In this document: positions 35,430-48,400 of the stretch, in pieces
Position numbering within the stretch: the first letter of the stretch is position 1
How the letters are laid out: each line of letters starts with the position of its first letter
DNA from: Arbacia lixula
Lineage: Eukaryota; Echinodermata; Echinoidea; Arbacioida; Arbaciidae
Direction: 5' to 3'
Assembly (NCBI GenBank): GCA_963669155.1
Contig: OZ022597.1
Location: 17,297,410-17,361,409, forward strand
Length of the DNA: 64,000 bases
Program-made: the position numbers and the translations under genes
The notes under the pieces: generated by a model
Database searches by the model: none
The model's input: the letters and a program-made list of their open reading frames with translations, nothing else
What the model was told of the DNA's origin: nothing

Positions 35430-35652
35430 TCGCGTCAGATGTCCAGGTACGGTCAGCGTAAAATTCATCCGAACATTTGAGGATACAATACAAAAATGAA
35501 TGTAGGAGATAAATAAAAAAATTATTATGGTGTCTTCTAGTCATCGGATATCTACAAACAATAGCGTTAGCATGATGCATCTTTTTCCATCTGTGGGTTT
35601 CTTCAGCGACACCATAAAAAATCTAGTCATCTGACGCGGGTGCCACCTGACG
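35430..35652. repeat. Inverted pair of 'gcgtcagatg' motifs, related to the 16.9-18.2 kb satellite
   Basis: tcgcgtcagatgtccag (35432) is mirrored by ctagtcatctgacgcg (35623-35638), followed by 'ccacctgacgcga'. The motif and the 'gtc/cag' context match the satellite units, which suggests a transposable element whose end was amplified there. Confidence 0.5.
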
Positions 35653-35719
35653 CGAATCTGGTGTGATTGAACACGCGCCTAAAATCAACCAGCAACAACA
35701 ACAACAATCTAGCTCCAGT

Positions 35720-35978
35720 TAGTGGATCTGAAGTGAACAGTGGCGGCGACCTTGCAGTGCGTGCTGGGCGCGGCGCGGCTTGATCAAAACTACATCTTGC
35801 TTTTCAAAAACGTCGACACCGTTCAGCCAAGGTGTTCAACCGACAAATCAGTCTCTGAACTAGTCTTTGGTTGAATCCACTGAGATTGCATCGAGCTCCT
35901 CTGATTCTGAACGTCCTACCTAGTATACCTGTGTAGCCCCGGGACTGCTCCCGCGCGGGCTGGTCACGTCGCAGTAAG
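35720..35978 (+). promoter_or_regulatory. CpG-rich region, probable MAN2C1 promoter or 5' UTR
   Basis: CpG-dense sequence ('gtggcggcgacc', 'gctgggcgcggcgcggc', 'cccgcgcgggc') in an otherwise AT-rich window, 0.3-0.6 kb upstream of the first MAN2C1 coding exon. No TATA box is evident. It is an inference from composition and position. Confidence 0.45.
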
Positions 35979-36024
35979 ATGTTTGGTTCGCCGGTGTTTA
36001 ACTTTAAGTCCGGTGCTGTGCATG
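35979..36024 (+). other. Possible upstream first exon of MAN2C1
   Basis: ATG at 35979 opens MFGSPVFNFKSGAVH and meets a donor (G|GTAATC) in phase 1. An acceptor (gaccag) directly before the MAN2C1 exon would continue in frame as H-E-M-A-T. This would add 16 residues to the N-terminus. Known family members start near the later Met, so it may instead be 5' UTR. Confidence 0.3.
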
Positions 36025-36046
36025 GTAATCTCTATGTTAAAAATGA

Positions 36047-36232
36047 AATTATTATCGTATAAAGAATGCCCTGAGTAAGACAGTTATTCCTGTCTACCAA
36101 CGTGTCTTTAAAAAAATTAGCCTCTCTGTTAACATTGCTTATGAATATGACGTTGGACTTGCTGAGAATGCAGACTTCTTATCATTAACTTCAGCAAGAA
36201 TATCCGTCTCATTCGGGGCATTCTTTAATTGA
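36047..36232 (+). other. Short protein-like open frame, unknown
   Basis: 62 codons after a TGA, ending in TGA: NYYRIKNALSKTVIPVYQRV followed by FKKISLSVNIAYEYDVGLAE. Shifted by one base it would extend the frame of 35979-36024 (GNLYVKNEIII). It may be a decayed coding fragment of unknown origin within the MAN2C1 5' region. Confidence 0.25.
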
Positions 36233-36292
36233 AATTACACTGATTTTGGTATTATGTGGTTTGTAACTATAGCTGTTGACCAAAGACCAGAA

Positions 36293-36417
36293 ATGGCAAC
36301 AACAACAACAACAACACCACCACCACCAGTTGTTCTTAAGAACAAGAGAACCACCCTAGAGAGAGCAGAGAAGTTCATCTCGGACACGTACTTCACAGAC
36401 TGCAACCTGTATGGAAA
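36293..36417 (+). CDS. MAN2C1: MAN2C1 exon 1
   Basis: Residues 1-41, ends phase 2 (AA|GTAAGA). Met is followed by six Thr and four Pro, a low-complexity leader longer than in vertebrates, then [16 protein letters not shown] and YFTDCNLYG, the conserved N-terminus. Confidence 0.88.
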
Positions 36418-39400
36418 GTAAGACGCTAGATATGGTGTAGAAAATTGTTAATTATTTGATATCGGAGGCCATTATCAATTGCGCTTTTCATACTACATGT
36501 ATGTTGTACCTTTGGCTTTATGTCGAAACTATGTACGTACGTACATCGAAACCTTGCTACCAATGGCAACTTCCATGGCCACCTTGAATTTGATTGGCTG
36601 TCGAGCGATGTTACCATTGTAGTTACCATTGACACCAGAGTTACCAGTAATAGTTAGTTTTATGCAACAGGGGCTTGGTAGCATCCTTTGATCCAGTAAC
36701 TAGGGTAATAATGCAGGGCCCTCATGAAAAGCAGTGTCCTCTCTGATTGATGACTTTCAATTGAAAGTGTGCAGAAAAAAAGACATGGTGAAGGCATCAA
36801 CAGTCCTATAATTAACTCTTAACTTGCTGGGGGTAAAACCCCTCTGTGCCGGAGGTTTTCGCTATTACAGTTTTCTCAATTACAGTTTGGTCGTAAATTT
36901 GCGACAGCGGCACATTACCCCTTATTTGCAAAAATGCGACAGCGGCAAGTTGAGAGTTAAAAGATTGAGGCTGTAAGGTATGTAAACATAAGCGAGACAC
37001 ACACAAAAACAGACAAGAGACATCACCCTAAGAAAGATACCAAGACAAAAGAAAAAGAAAAAAAGGGGGAGGCATTAAGATGGTCACAATCGTGCTGTTT
37101 AATTTGTTAAATGGATGATGATAAGCCATGTTTGTAATGTATTCACAACTTTCCCCATAACTACAAAGTAGCACATTATTACATTCATCTGTATTTTGTA
37201 ATTTAGTTTCAATGCGTGAATCTATTAGTTGCTACTAATCGGACATACCTCAGACAAGCTTTGAGGATACCATTGCTAACAATTTGTCTTCAAAACATGA
37301 ATAAAATTTGCAGACAAAAAAAATACCAGCAAATAAGAAAAAAGAATCCATGATAAAAAAATATCTCATTTAATCAACCTCTCTCCTACAGGTTGTATGG
37401 TGCAAAGAAATGCCCCCTAGAAATCACTCACAGAGAGGTCAAAGGTCGGGTGAGTTTTGGAGAGGCTACTAAGGATTGGAACTCGGTAGCTAAAGAAGTC
37501 AAAACTGGGAGCTCCTACGGCCCTACGTGAGTGTGAGCTGGGTATTCCTCGTAGGTGCCATTCCATATAAGTGTCGCGCGAGTCACGCATGCTGTGTCCA
37601 CATGTCAGGGTATAGATGATTGATTTACTTGATTGAGTAATTGATTCAGCTCCAACATTTTCTCAGTTTTGATGGATGTAACAGTCATAACTCTTCTTGA
37701 TGGATTCGTCATTTTCTTTCAGTTTCCGTGTTTTTTTTACAATTTCTTTTTGATCCTTGTTTGCGAATTGTGTGACATGAAACATGTGACTCGCGTGACA
37801 TTTACGTGGAATGGCCCATAGGTCCGGCCTGGCTTATTTTGGCGTTGGTATGTATTGGAAATGTGGTATGATGATAATTTAAAAACATTGTATCAGTATA
37901 ATACATAAATGTAGGCATAAGCCTCTGTGCGCTTAACAGAACAGCTTGGTGTTTCACTCCATGTTATTAAGCTGAGATCGAACAACTGGTGACCCTTTTT
38001 TGTGCTAAATCAGATTTACAATGATTTTGATTCCCTTCAGCTTAAGTTGCTATCTGATCTTTATGAATTGAATTTCTAGTTGTTAATAAGCATCTGAATT
38101 CAAACTTAATGATTTGTCAAATTTGTTTAGGATTGTTGGAAAGTCACTCCCACTACGTTAAAAACATAATCAAATTGGTGTATCTCATGTAGCACAAGAA
38201 AGGGTCACCAGTTGTGCGTAAAGTCGTTCTTAGCTTAAGAACAGCTTGGTGAAACACCCTCAGAGTACATGAGGAATCGATATGGGGCACAGGGCTCATA
38301 GTTGTGATATGTCACATATATTTTCGAGAATATGCTGAGTGTTAGTCAACTTGCAGAAGTTGGTATCCATAAATGATTGTGATGATTCTGTACTGATACT
38401 GGTTGTTGTTTGACAGTTTGAGTTCTTTGAGTTGTATATTAACTTCTCCTTTTTTTCTTCCCCTCCTCCCTTTCTTCCCACTTTTCCTTTCTACTTGATT
38501 TTTTCTTCTTTTTCCTTCTTTATGTTCTCTTTCTTTTCCTATTGCTATTTTTTCATCTTTGCCCTTCTTTTCCCTTTCCTCTCCTCCTCCTCCTCCTCCT
38601 CCTCCTTCTTCTTCTTCCTCTTCTTCAACATCATCTTCATTTTCTTTTTTTATTTTCTTCTTCTTCTTCTCCTTCTTCTTCCTCTCCTCCTCCTTCTTCT
38701 TCTTCTACTCCTTCTTTTTCTTCTACTTCTTTTTCTTCTTCTTCTTCTACTTCTTTGTTTTCTTCTTCTTCTTTATCTTCTTCTTCTTTTTCCCCTCCTC
38801 CTCTTCCTCCTCCTCTTCTTCTTCGTAACTTTCTTTCTTTTTTTCTTCTCCTTCTTATGACAATGGTAATGATATTCTTGCCATATTTCAGGCCCTTTGA
38901 AGTAAACTTCACTAATTGATGTAACTACATGTATCAAAGCTTTTGTGCGCCTTTGGTTTGTGATGTCTGGATGTAGATGGGCCACTCATTGGTTTCGCGT
39001 CCAGATCAAGATCCCACCGGACTGGGCTAAGAAGGAGGTCCACCTTCTCTGGAACTCAAACTCTGAAGCCATGGTATTATTAATATTTATTACAATCATA
39101 AAATCATAAAGATTAACCCTCTTGGGACCACCATGGGTGCATGAAGAAAATGGGTCGATGAGATTTTTCTGGCTTAGTCCTGAGAGGTTTGTGAAAACAT
39201 TGATAATCAATCAACTAATTAAAGGGAAAGTCCAGCCTGAAATGAAGATGGTTTTAATAACTTGAAACTTGAAAGAAACATATAGGCTGGCGCGGAGTGT
39301 CGTCATATCCGCTTAGCAACCCCTTAGAGCGATGAAAACAAGTTTTCTATGGCTTTTCAACATCAGCCAGTCCGACAGCCGCGGCAGGGCAATGGTTCAA

Positions 39401-42400
39401 TACCCCCGCCTAGCAAGCCTTCAACCGAGAATCTCCATGTGCAATTTACTTTCATCAGTTGTCCACAGCAACGTATGGTTATGCATGACCTTTGAACGAT
39501 TGTAGCCATATGTCCGCGCCCGCCTATTAGTGAAGGTTTGACAATAATCTCTCAAAGGATAAGAAAGTTATGATCTTTTAAACTTTTGAATTGATCACGT
39601 ACAAGGTGATCTCCCATATGTTGTGCGCTGTTTAATTCCATACATTGCTATTTTTTTTTTGATGAAGGAATAGTGAGGTATGTGCGTAAAAACCTGTTTT
39701 TAATAATGTAGCAAATGCACCGTAGGTGAAATGCCATATCCTTTTGAGAAAGTTGACATTTACCCCCCAAAATAGTACTCAACATATGGGAGAGCATCTC
39801 GCACATGACGTCACAAAATAAAACAAGAAAAAAGATACAACAAAAGATAAGTCACTTTTCAGAATACCACTTTTTGGGAAATTCAATTCAATTCAGCTCT
39901 TTATTTATTTAACAAAGAGTGTAAACAATTTTCATGATCGGTGAATTCAAGGTATCACCAGAGAACTGATGGTTTGTAAAGTGTAAACTTTTGATACGTG
40001 TATCAAGAGATAGAACCATTTGTAGGATACCATCTTTTGTTTTGCATGCAGGTCTGGAGCGCAGCTGGAGAGCCACTACAAGGACTTAACAAAGATGACC
40101 GGACTAGTCTTACCTTGCTTTGTCCTCAGACCCCTCGCTGTCAAGCTAGGAATTTGTCCCGGTAAGTAACTAGGAAACCTTGGATGTGGTCCTCCGTTCG
40201 TCTCCAGTTCCAGTCCGATTTATACCGGATGTGGAGTAAAAACTGGAAAGCATGCTGGATCTTAGAGGAGATTCAATTCAATAATGGTTTATCAGAAGTC
40301 CTTTTATATGAGTAGATAATTGGGAGTTTAACAATTGAATTGGTCATGTTTACAATGAATGGTTGGCATAATAGAGTTTAAAGACAGGGTGTCCCATTTG
40401 CAAAAGTCATGGAACTCAGCAGGAATCAGCCATATATCCTAACACAAAAGTTTTTAATCAATTTCAGAAGTGAAATACTGTCCTTGTTAGCGTTGTCATG
40501 ACATACATTCATAACCATATTGTCCTCAGTCCGCAATGCAAACAATTGCTCCCATTGAAGAGAGTATAGAGTGGACTGTAGCACACAGCGGTTTTCTGTC
40601 TCTGGGCTATAGGTTTTCGACGAACCACCCCAAAACCTGTAATTCTGCTTCAAGTCAATTTCCAGCTCTATTATTGGGAGGGAATTTTAATAGATACACT
40701 TTATAGTTCCATTTTCTGTGGTTTTTACAATATTGTATTTTTTGAGCTGCCAAAGGGACGCCCTGTCTTTGAATAGATTGTGTCTCAATGCAGGGGAAAA
40801 AATACAGGGAGGTTAAAACAGCCCTGGGAAATATTAAAAGAGCCCCCAAAATTCCCATAGACACAATGTAAAAGTGTAGCCAAATTGGCCAATGTGCTCA
40901 AAAAGTAGCCCCCGAAAATGTTGAATTATTTTTCTCCTGTCTTGATGCTGCAGCTTTCTGTGTATAAGATGATTAATTTAGAGCACAACAATGCCCATTA
41001 TGTGCACCAAACATGTCAACCCACAAGGTCCTCTCTGCCAGAAGCATCATGAATTTTTCATGACACTGTGATGGTGGATGCTAGTGGATGGACAGGTGTG
41101 ACGCACAATGGGCATTGCTGTCTTCTGAATTGATTTTCTGATACACACATTTTTTTAGGTCCAAATTTATTTAAAACTTTAAAAAAATTATTGAATATTT
41201 AAAGGATAATTACAAGAACGGTAATTAAGGTATATCACAAAACTTGCCTCAAAATATATTGACATTCCCTTACTTTATGATTTGTGAATTTCAGCTTGAT
41301 TCGAGTTGTGACTTATTTTCAAAAGAGTCAAAAGATTTATTTTGAACGTGCCATACGGGAAGATACTGTACTGGTTTGTATAATGGATAAGGTTGATATA
41401 GTTAGAGCTATGTCACTTTGCTCTATACCTCCTTCCAGGTATGACCATTTGTACATTGAGATGGCGTGTAACCACATGTTTGGGGGCGGAGCTGGCCTCA
41501 TCGATCCACCAATCAGAGACCGCGTCTTCACTCTCTCCCAGGCAGAGCTTGCTGTCTTCAATCGAGATGCTTACGATCTGTTAATGGACTTTGAAACCCT
41601 TGTAGACATGGTGAAGGTATGCAAGCAGTAGGACTATCGTTATTCCACAAATGCTCTGTAAGATCAAGGGTCAAAATCATGTGATATAAAGTCAAGGTCA
41701 TGTGACCCTAGTTTGTATAAAGATATCTGCAACAGGGTGACTCATGCTTTTTAAACTTCCAACTATCATATTCTTCAAACTTTGCATGATTTATTTCCCT
41801 GGTTTATATCTTAACCCTAATACTCCCGGGATATTTCAAAGCTTGTTATTACCGGGGGGGGGGGGGGGGGCATTATGGCCCCCCCCCCCCGATTGCCTCA
41901 AAATTTTGCACAAGGGTAAAGAATTATGTAATCTTCAAAGTTGTATAGCTAAATTTACGAAAGTCCTTATATTGTTTTTTAAGTAATTAATTTATGCTAA
42001 TTTATGCTAATTTATGCGAGAAATCATATATTTTGGTATTTCTCACTAAATAAAGCCTCAGGAATAGCAATTTTTGGCACAAATGTCTTTCATAACCCCC
42101 TCATCAATTCTTGAAAGAAAAAGATAGGTTGTGGTAATTATTTCTTATGTATTTTATTGTTTTTCAATTTTCTTATGTATTTCTTTGTTTTTCGTCAAGT
42201 CTCTTTTGCCATTTGACAAAATTACAACCACATTTCATTTTGTATCGCTCAAAAAATTTGAAACAATGATAACACTTATTAGAAAAGTATTTACATAAAT
42301 TGGAAAAGCTCCTGATTTTATCCATAGGGTTATACACAGTCATATAGAGAAATAGCGAAATGTCAGTGACATGTGTTCGGTAAACGTAATCTGACACCCA

Positions 42401-45400
42401 CACGGTAGGTCCGATTGCCATAAATTTGGTATCAAAATGTGCGGGAAGGATCAGAGAAAAAAGTCAAGAAATTTTGTTTCGAAATATTGAGGCGTTAGGA
42501 AGTACCGACAAAACTTCGACAGGGGGGGCCATAATGCCCCCCCCCCCCCTCCCCCCCGGGAGTATTAGGGCTAAAGGGGACCTCCAGGCATTATAAATCC
42601 AATGCTTTTTTTTTTTTTAATTTTTGCCTTTAATGCAAGTCAGCTTGTGATGAAGATTGAATTCTCCCATAATGCTTTTGGCCTCGTTCTGACTCAAATT
42701 TACCTATTCCCCCTGGCGCCCCCCCCCCCCCCTTACACAGACCCACCCTCTGCAATATTATGACCTCTTAACATTTCTTCCCTTCATATATCAAATAGAA
42801 CAGAGAAATCGCTGAATGAGCAGTCAAAATGTAAACTTCACTTTTGTACTTCAAACATCAAAGAACAAATAATCAGAGAATAAGGGCCAAAGTTCCGCTG
42901 TTGGTGCATCTACATTATGTCGTTTTTTACCTCTACTGTACTGGGAAGACAAAGAGCCTTCAAAAGGGTGATCGTGAGCAATCTGCTTACCAATGGTCTT
43001 AAATTCATGTTTTGTCTATTTAAGAAACTTGCTGAAAGTTATTTGCCCTCAAATGGTCCACATTTGGAATAATGAGTGATTAAATCACAAAATCCTCGTG
43101 ATGTTCGGCCCGCACATTTTGAGGATTTCTCAAATTTAATCACTCATTACTCCAAATGTGGATCATTTGAGGGCAAATAACTTTCCGCAAGTTTCTAAAA
43201 TGGACAATACATTAATTTCAGACCATTGGTAAGAAGATTGCTCACGATCACCTGTTTCAAGGCTTTTTGTCTTCCCACTACAGTATATTCCCTTTAATGA
43301 TTGAACACAATATGTTGCGACTTATTTTTCAGTAAGATAGGTCTGTGTCAATATGACTTGATCAAAGGTTCATGCTTCATGCAAAAATTTATACAACAAG
43401 CAAACATTCAATAGTAAGGATAGAGTGTCTGCTAATCCCGCTTAACCCTATTCTGAGTGGGCTTTTTGAGAGCAGATTTTGTAAAATATGATTGATGCAA
43501 ATTAAATGCATAATTTACAAATTTCTTTATATTTCATTGAAAAAACATGCATGAAGTTCAAACTCTCTCTTAATGTCCCAAGAGCCATAATCAACAATTT
43601 CAAGTTAAAAAAATCTTTGGAATTAAAAATCCATTCCTATGTGTTTTATTGGGTTTTCTTTTTTAATTTTTCATGTATTCTATTATTTTTTGTCCAATTT
43701 TTTCTTAATTTTTATGATTTTTTTTTTTACTTCAGATGTGCATTTTGATAAATTTAAAGAACAGTGTGATCAAGCAAAAGGCCTAGAAGGCACAAATGAT
43801 AGTGATATAGAACGCATTCAGGACTAAGGCCTTTCTAAAGTAAAACTGATCTTTATTTGATTTGTGAATGGGCAACATTTTGTTGAGGTATTTACTTTAA
43901 AACAGACTGTACATTCCATAATAAGTCCACATACATGTAACGTCACAAACATACAATTCAGTGCAATGATTGTGCTAATTTGGTGAGCAAAAGTGTGATT
44001 TCAATTTCTTCAGCGTGTTGCCAATTTGAAGATGTAGTGATAATATGAGCCTTATTTTGCTTTAAAAAATCATTTTGAAAGTAATACATGTGTACCTATC
44101 ACTAAACGCTAAAAAAGGATTCATTTAATGCAGAAACTTATGTTTCATATAATTCAAGTTTTTATTATTTTGGAAAGATGATATCAGAAATGATATCCCC
44201 ATATTTATAGTACTTGGGACTTAATGGGCTAAAGTAGAAACTTCCCAATGTCTATGCAGCATCTTCCTGACAGTGATCAGCGTTGCTATCAGGCGCTATA
44301 CACGGTCAACCGCATGATGAACGCCTGCTCGGCCGATCAACCCAAGACCTATGCAGCAGCCCGAGACATCTGCCGCGAGTTTCTCCAAGAAAGGAACGGA
44401 GATAGTGCACACACCATCCACGCCCTTGGCAACGCTCACATTGATTCAGGTGAGAGGAAAGTCCGCATCCTCTGCTGATTATTGGTGTTACTTTGATGAA
44501 AGATATTAGAAATATAAGATTCAAAATATTATTGTTACTAGCAGATATATACTTATCACCAAAATAATTTTGTTTAACTACACTGGATTATTGTATGCAG
44601 GGTAAAATTTCATTTTTCCTCAAATTAATGATGTGTCATCCATGTAGAATGAATGATGATGACTTCTAAAATCTTAAAAAAGCTAACTACACTCTGACAA
44701 TGCTAAATATGTTACTCATTGCGGATAAATGGCTACTGATAATCGTTTGTCTCGCAATGTAAGGTAAACGTAATCGAAAAGATCACGACGCTTCGTGCGC
44801 CGCTGCAACACTTCGTCAGGTGTGATACAAAATTGTAGTAAGTAGGGGCTTAAATACCCTATGGTCAGTGCAGCGCACTAACCAAAATCTGCTCATAAAT
44901 GGTCCAATACTGATAGCCGGCGTACACTCTGACATTTTCATCACATCATGATACATGTTGATTAATAAGCCTGGCCTGGCCTAAGCCTGCACTCTGTCCG
45001 AAACATGTTGAAACATGTATACAGCATCTTGTGAAGCAAATGTGTGTTGGTATTCATTTTTTTCACCATTGTCATCAAATCGCTGGCCAGCTCTGTGAAG
45101 AAATAGCTTCGCACCTAGTGCCTGTGATGGACCAAGGAAGGTATAGCAAAACGCACATACGCGCTGGGCGGTAAAAAAGAAGATCAAAGCGCGATGGGCG
45201 GTAAAAGATGATATCAAAACAGTTTCACTAATGCAACAATTTTTTAAATACCCCCTCCCCCCAGTCGTTCGTAGCTTAAGAACCGCTTGGTGAACCCCCC
45301 CCTCTCCGGTACGTGAGAGATATGGATATTGTTTACAATGTAATGTTTCCAATTGCTTTGCTCCTCAATGTTGTGATTTACTAGCCTGGCTGTGGCCCTA

Positions 45401-48400
45401 TGCTGAGACTAGAAGGAAAGTAGCCAGGACATGGGCCAACGTGCTGCGCCTCGCAGAGGATTACCCAGAATTCAACTTTGTTTTCTCTCAGGTGAGGGGT
45501 TTCAAACACGTCCCCAACTAAAGTTGGGATTTTAGGGTACATGTACCGTTGAGGCCAAATGTTTACATACACTCATGGAATACAGTGAGATTTGTTCGCT
45601 TGCCAAACATCATAAAATTTACTCTATCTTCAGAAATATAGATACTACCGTGACAAATTTTGTATCAAATGAAAAAGCGTATTAAGCTCTTTCACATGAA
45701 TGGGATGCCATTGGGATTGAATTATATTTCAGGTGGAATTTTCTTGAAGAAAAAAATGATATTCGTACCAAATATAGTCTTTTGTTTATCATATTTTCGA
45801 ACATTGTCTCATAGAAATATATAAATGTCAAATCTATGATTTATATTACATTTTTTTATGATGATATGTCACCACCGAACAAATAAGTGTAATCTGGAAT
45901 GTTTGTGTTGAGAAGTAACTAGCACAAATTTGAAATGTTTTTGTCAAGGTTTTATTTTTAATTTGTCTAAAATATGAAGAATTTATGGGAAAAAAGCTCC
46001 TGATGACAAAGCAATGGGCTGAAGGGGCATGACATACTCATTTGTTTGGTATCAAATTTGTCATGAAAGCACAAATATTTTATAAGATACAGTAAATTTT
46101 ATGATGTTTGGCAAGTGTAAACTTTTCTTTGAATTTCCTGGGTGTATGTAAACTTCTGGCCTCAACTGTATGTACTGTACTGGGAACACAAAAAAGCCTT
46201 CAAAGGGTGATCGTGAGCAATCTTCTTGCCAATGGTCTTAAATTCATGTATTGTCCGTTTTAGAAATTTGCTGAAAGTTACCTGTCCTCAAATGATTCAC
46301 ATTTGGAGTAATAAGTGATTATATTACTAAAATGTTTGACCTAAACATTTTGAGGATTTGTGATTTAATCACTGGCTGATTTGCAGCAGTTTCAAAAACA
46401 TAACATGTATGACTTTATAAGACACGTTAAAAAAATGCAACCAATAGCAATCCTGTATCCGAGTCACATGATTATGCTTTAAGTTTACTAGTTTCTCCAG
46501 CTGTGCATTTTTTGTGCATCATTTCCCTTTTTGTGTACAAACTCAATGCAATTTGTTTACACTGCGGGCCAATTGATCCGACACGAGGTATATGCACATG
46601 CGCGCGCAAGCTAGCTGTATATCTGCATGCGCTTTCAAGAGTGTGTTATTTACACGAGACCTGGGGAAAAGAAAAATGGCTGCCTTCAAGGACAATCCAC
46701 AAGTCCAGCTTCTCTCGGACCAAGATATTTATCAGTGGAAGGAATTGAAAAAGCTCTGATGACAATGTCGAGTCTACATAACTGTAAATGTGTTCACATC
46801 AAACTTCAGGACTTCTTAGGTTCCACCGTTCATGGGTCGCATCATAAAAACTTTTAGTTTTGTTCTGTTGGTGTCTAGAAGTTAGACGTCTATGGAGGCA
46901 GCCATTTGAATTCTTTCTAGTGTAAACTCTTGCAATATGGGATATGCACCAAAATCTTCAAGGTACCGTGGTAGACTTAAGTGTTATAACCTTGATATAC
47001 AGACCTGTCTTATAAAAAATTAATGCACAGTTTAAGCGTATGTGACCTTGAGGCGGTATAGCACACAGTATGAGGGTGGTAAAACGTGCAAAACGCACTC
47101 AGCGTAAGCGCCTTGTGCGTTTCGCACTAAACACCCTCGTACTATGCGCTGCACGGCTCCAACGCACTCACAATTGTGCATTATTTGTATAATAATCTGT
47201 AACAGGCTCAGCAATTTGAGTGGGTCAAGACGGACTACCCAGGGCTGTATGAGGAGATCAGGGAACTGGCCGAGGAAGGCCGCTTTATTCCTGTGGGTGG
47301 CTGCTGGGTAGAGATGGATGGGAACCTGCCTAGCGGCGAAGCGTTCGTTAGACAGCTGCTATACGGACAGCGGTTCTTCAAGCAGGAGTTTGGGAGCTAC
47401 TGCTCTGAGGTAGGAGTGATTGCACTCTGTGACAATCAAGGGTGGTAATCTGATATTCCTCCTAGGTTTTCTCTTTAAGAGAAGTTTTTTCTTAAGTTTT
47501 CTCTTAAATGTTCACTGATGTTTTCTCCTAAGGCCCCAAGCTACTAGGAGGTACCTAAGAATACCAAAATTAGTATTCCAGAATGTCATTTTTGGACGAT
47601 CCTCATGCAAATTAGCGAGGGTTCCATCACGCCCAGTGCACATTTCCTAACCAACTGATACTAGTGTTTTATGTATGAACAGCCAATCACAATCAAGACA
47701 TCCTATCAGGACTTGCCCAATTTTGTGGACAAGCAACTTTGAGTCTTTGACTTTGATCTGTATCTTGAAGAGAGGTTCTTGCATGGCGAGAAAATGATGG
47801 TGTGATCGTCTTGGGACATGCTCTGAACAGAGCTATGCAAGGAGCAAGTGAGGAACACAATAATACAGATAATAATGATAATAATATACATGTAACAAAA
47901 TTAGTCTTCCCTAAAATCTACAATGTTCTTCTCACTAGCCCTTTTCAATTCCTCTTTTCTATGCCGTTCCCTATTGTTGCGCATTATGTTCTTGCGTGAT
48001 GTGTTTTTTTCTTTCTTTTCTTTGTTGTTTTTTATATAAACTATTCAAAATTGATTGATAATGCTTGTTTATGGAAAATGATGATTATGACATGCTACAA
48101 GTATTTAATCCTAATACTCCCAGGGTATTTCAAAGCTTGTTATTACCGGATGGTAAAAAAAAAAAAAAACTCGGCCAGAGGTTGCCTGATTGCCTCAAAA
48201 TTTTGCACAAGGGTCAAGAATTTGGTAATTTGGTAATACAAAGTTGTAAAGCTCAATTTACGAAAAATCCTTTTATTTTTTTTTTATTATTTAATTTATA
48301 CTACCTTATGCGAGAAATCATAGATTTTGGTATTTCCCACTAAATAAAGCCTCAGGAATAGCAATTTTTGGTACAAATGTCTTTCATAACTCCCTCATCA

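Noticed and set aside
38432-38919. Long Ser/Phe/Leu-rich open frames on both strands
   Set aside because: Produced by the polypyrimidine tract; low-complexity reading in every frame.
41744-41986. Plus-strand open frame with a Gly run
   Set aside because: It is the left end and poly-G/C arm of a family C repeat, not a gene.
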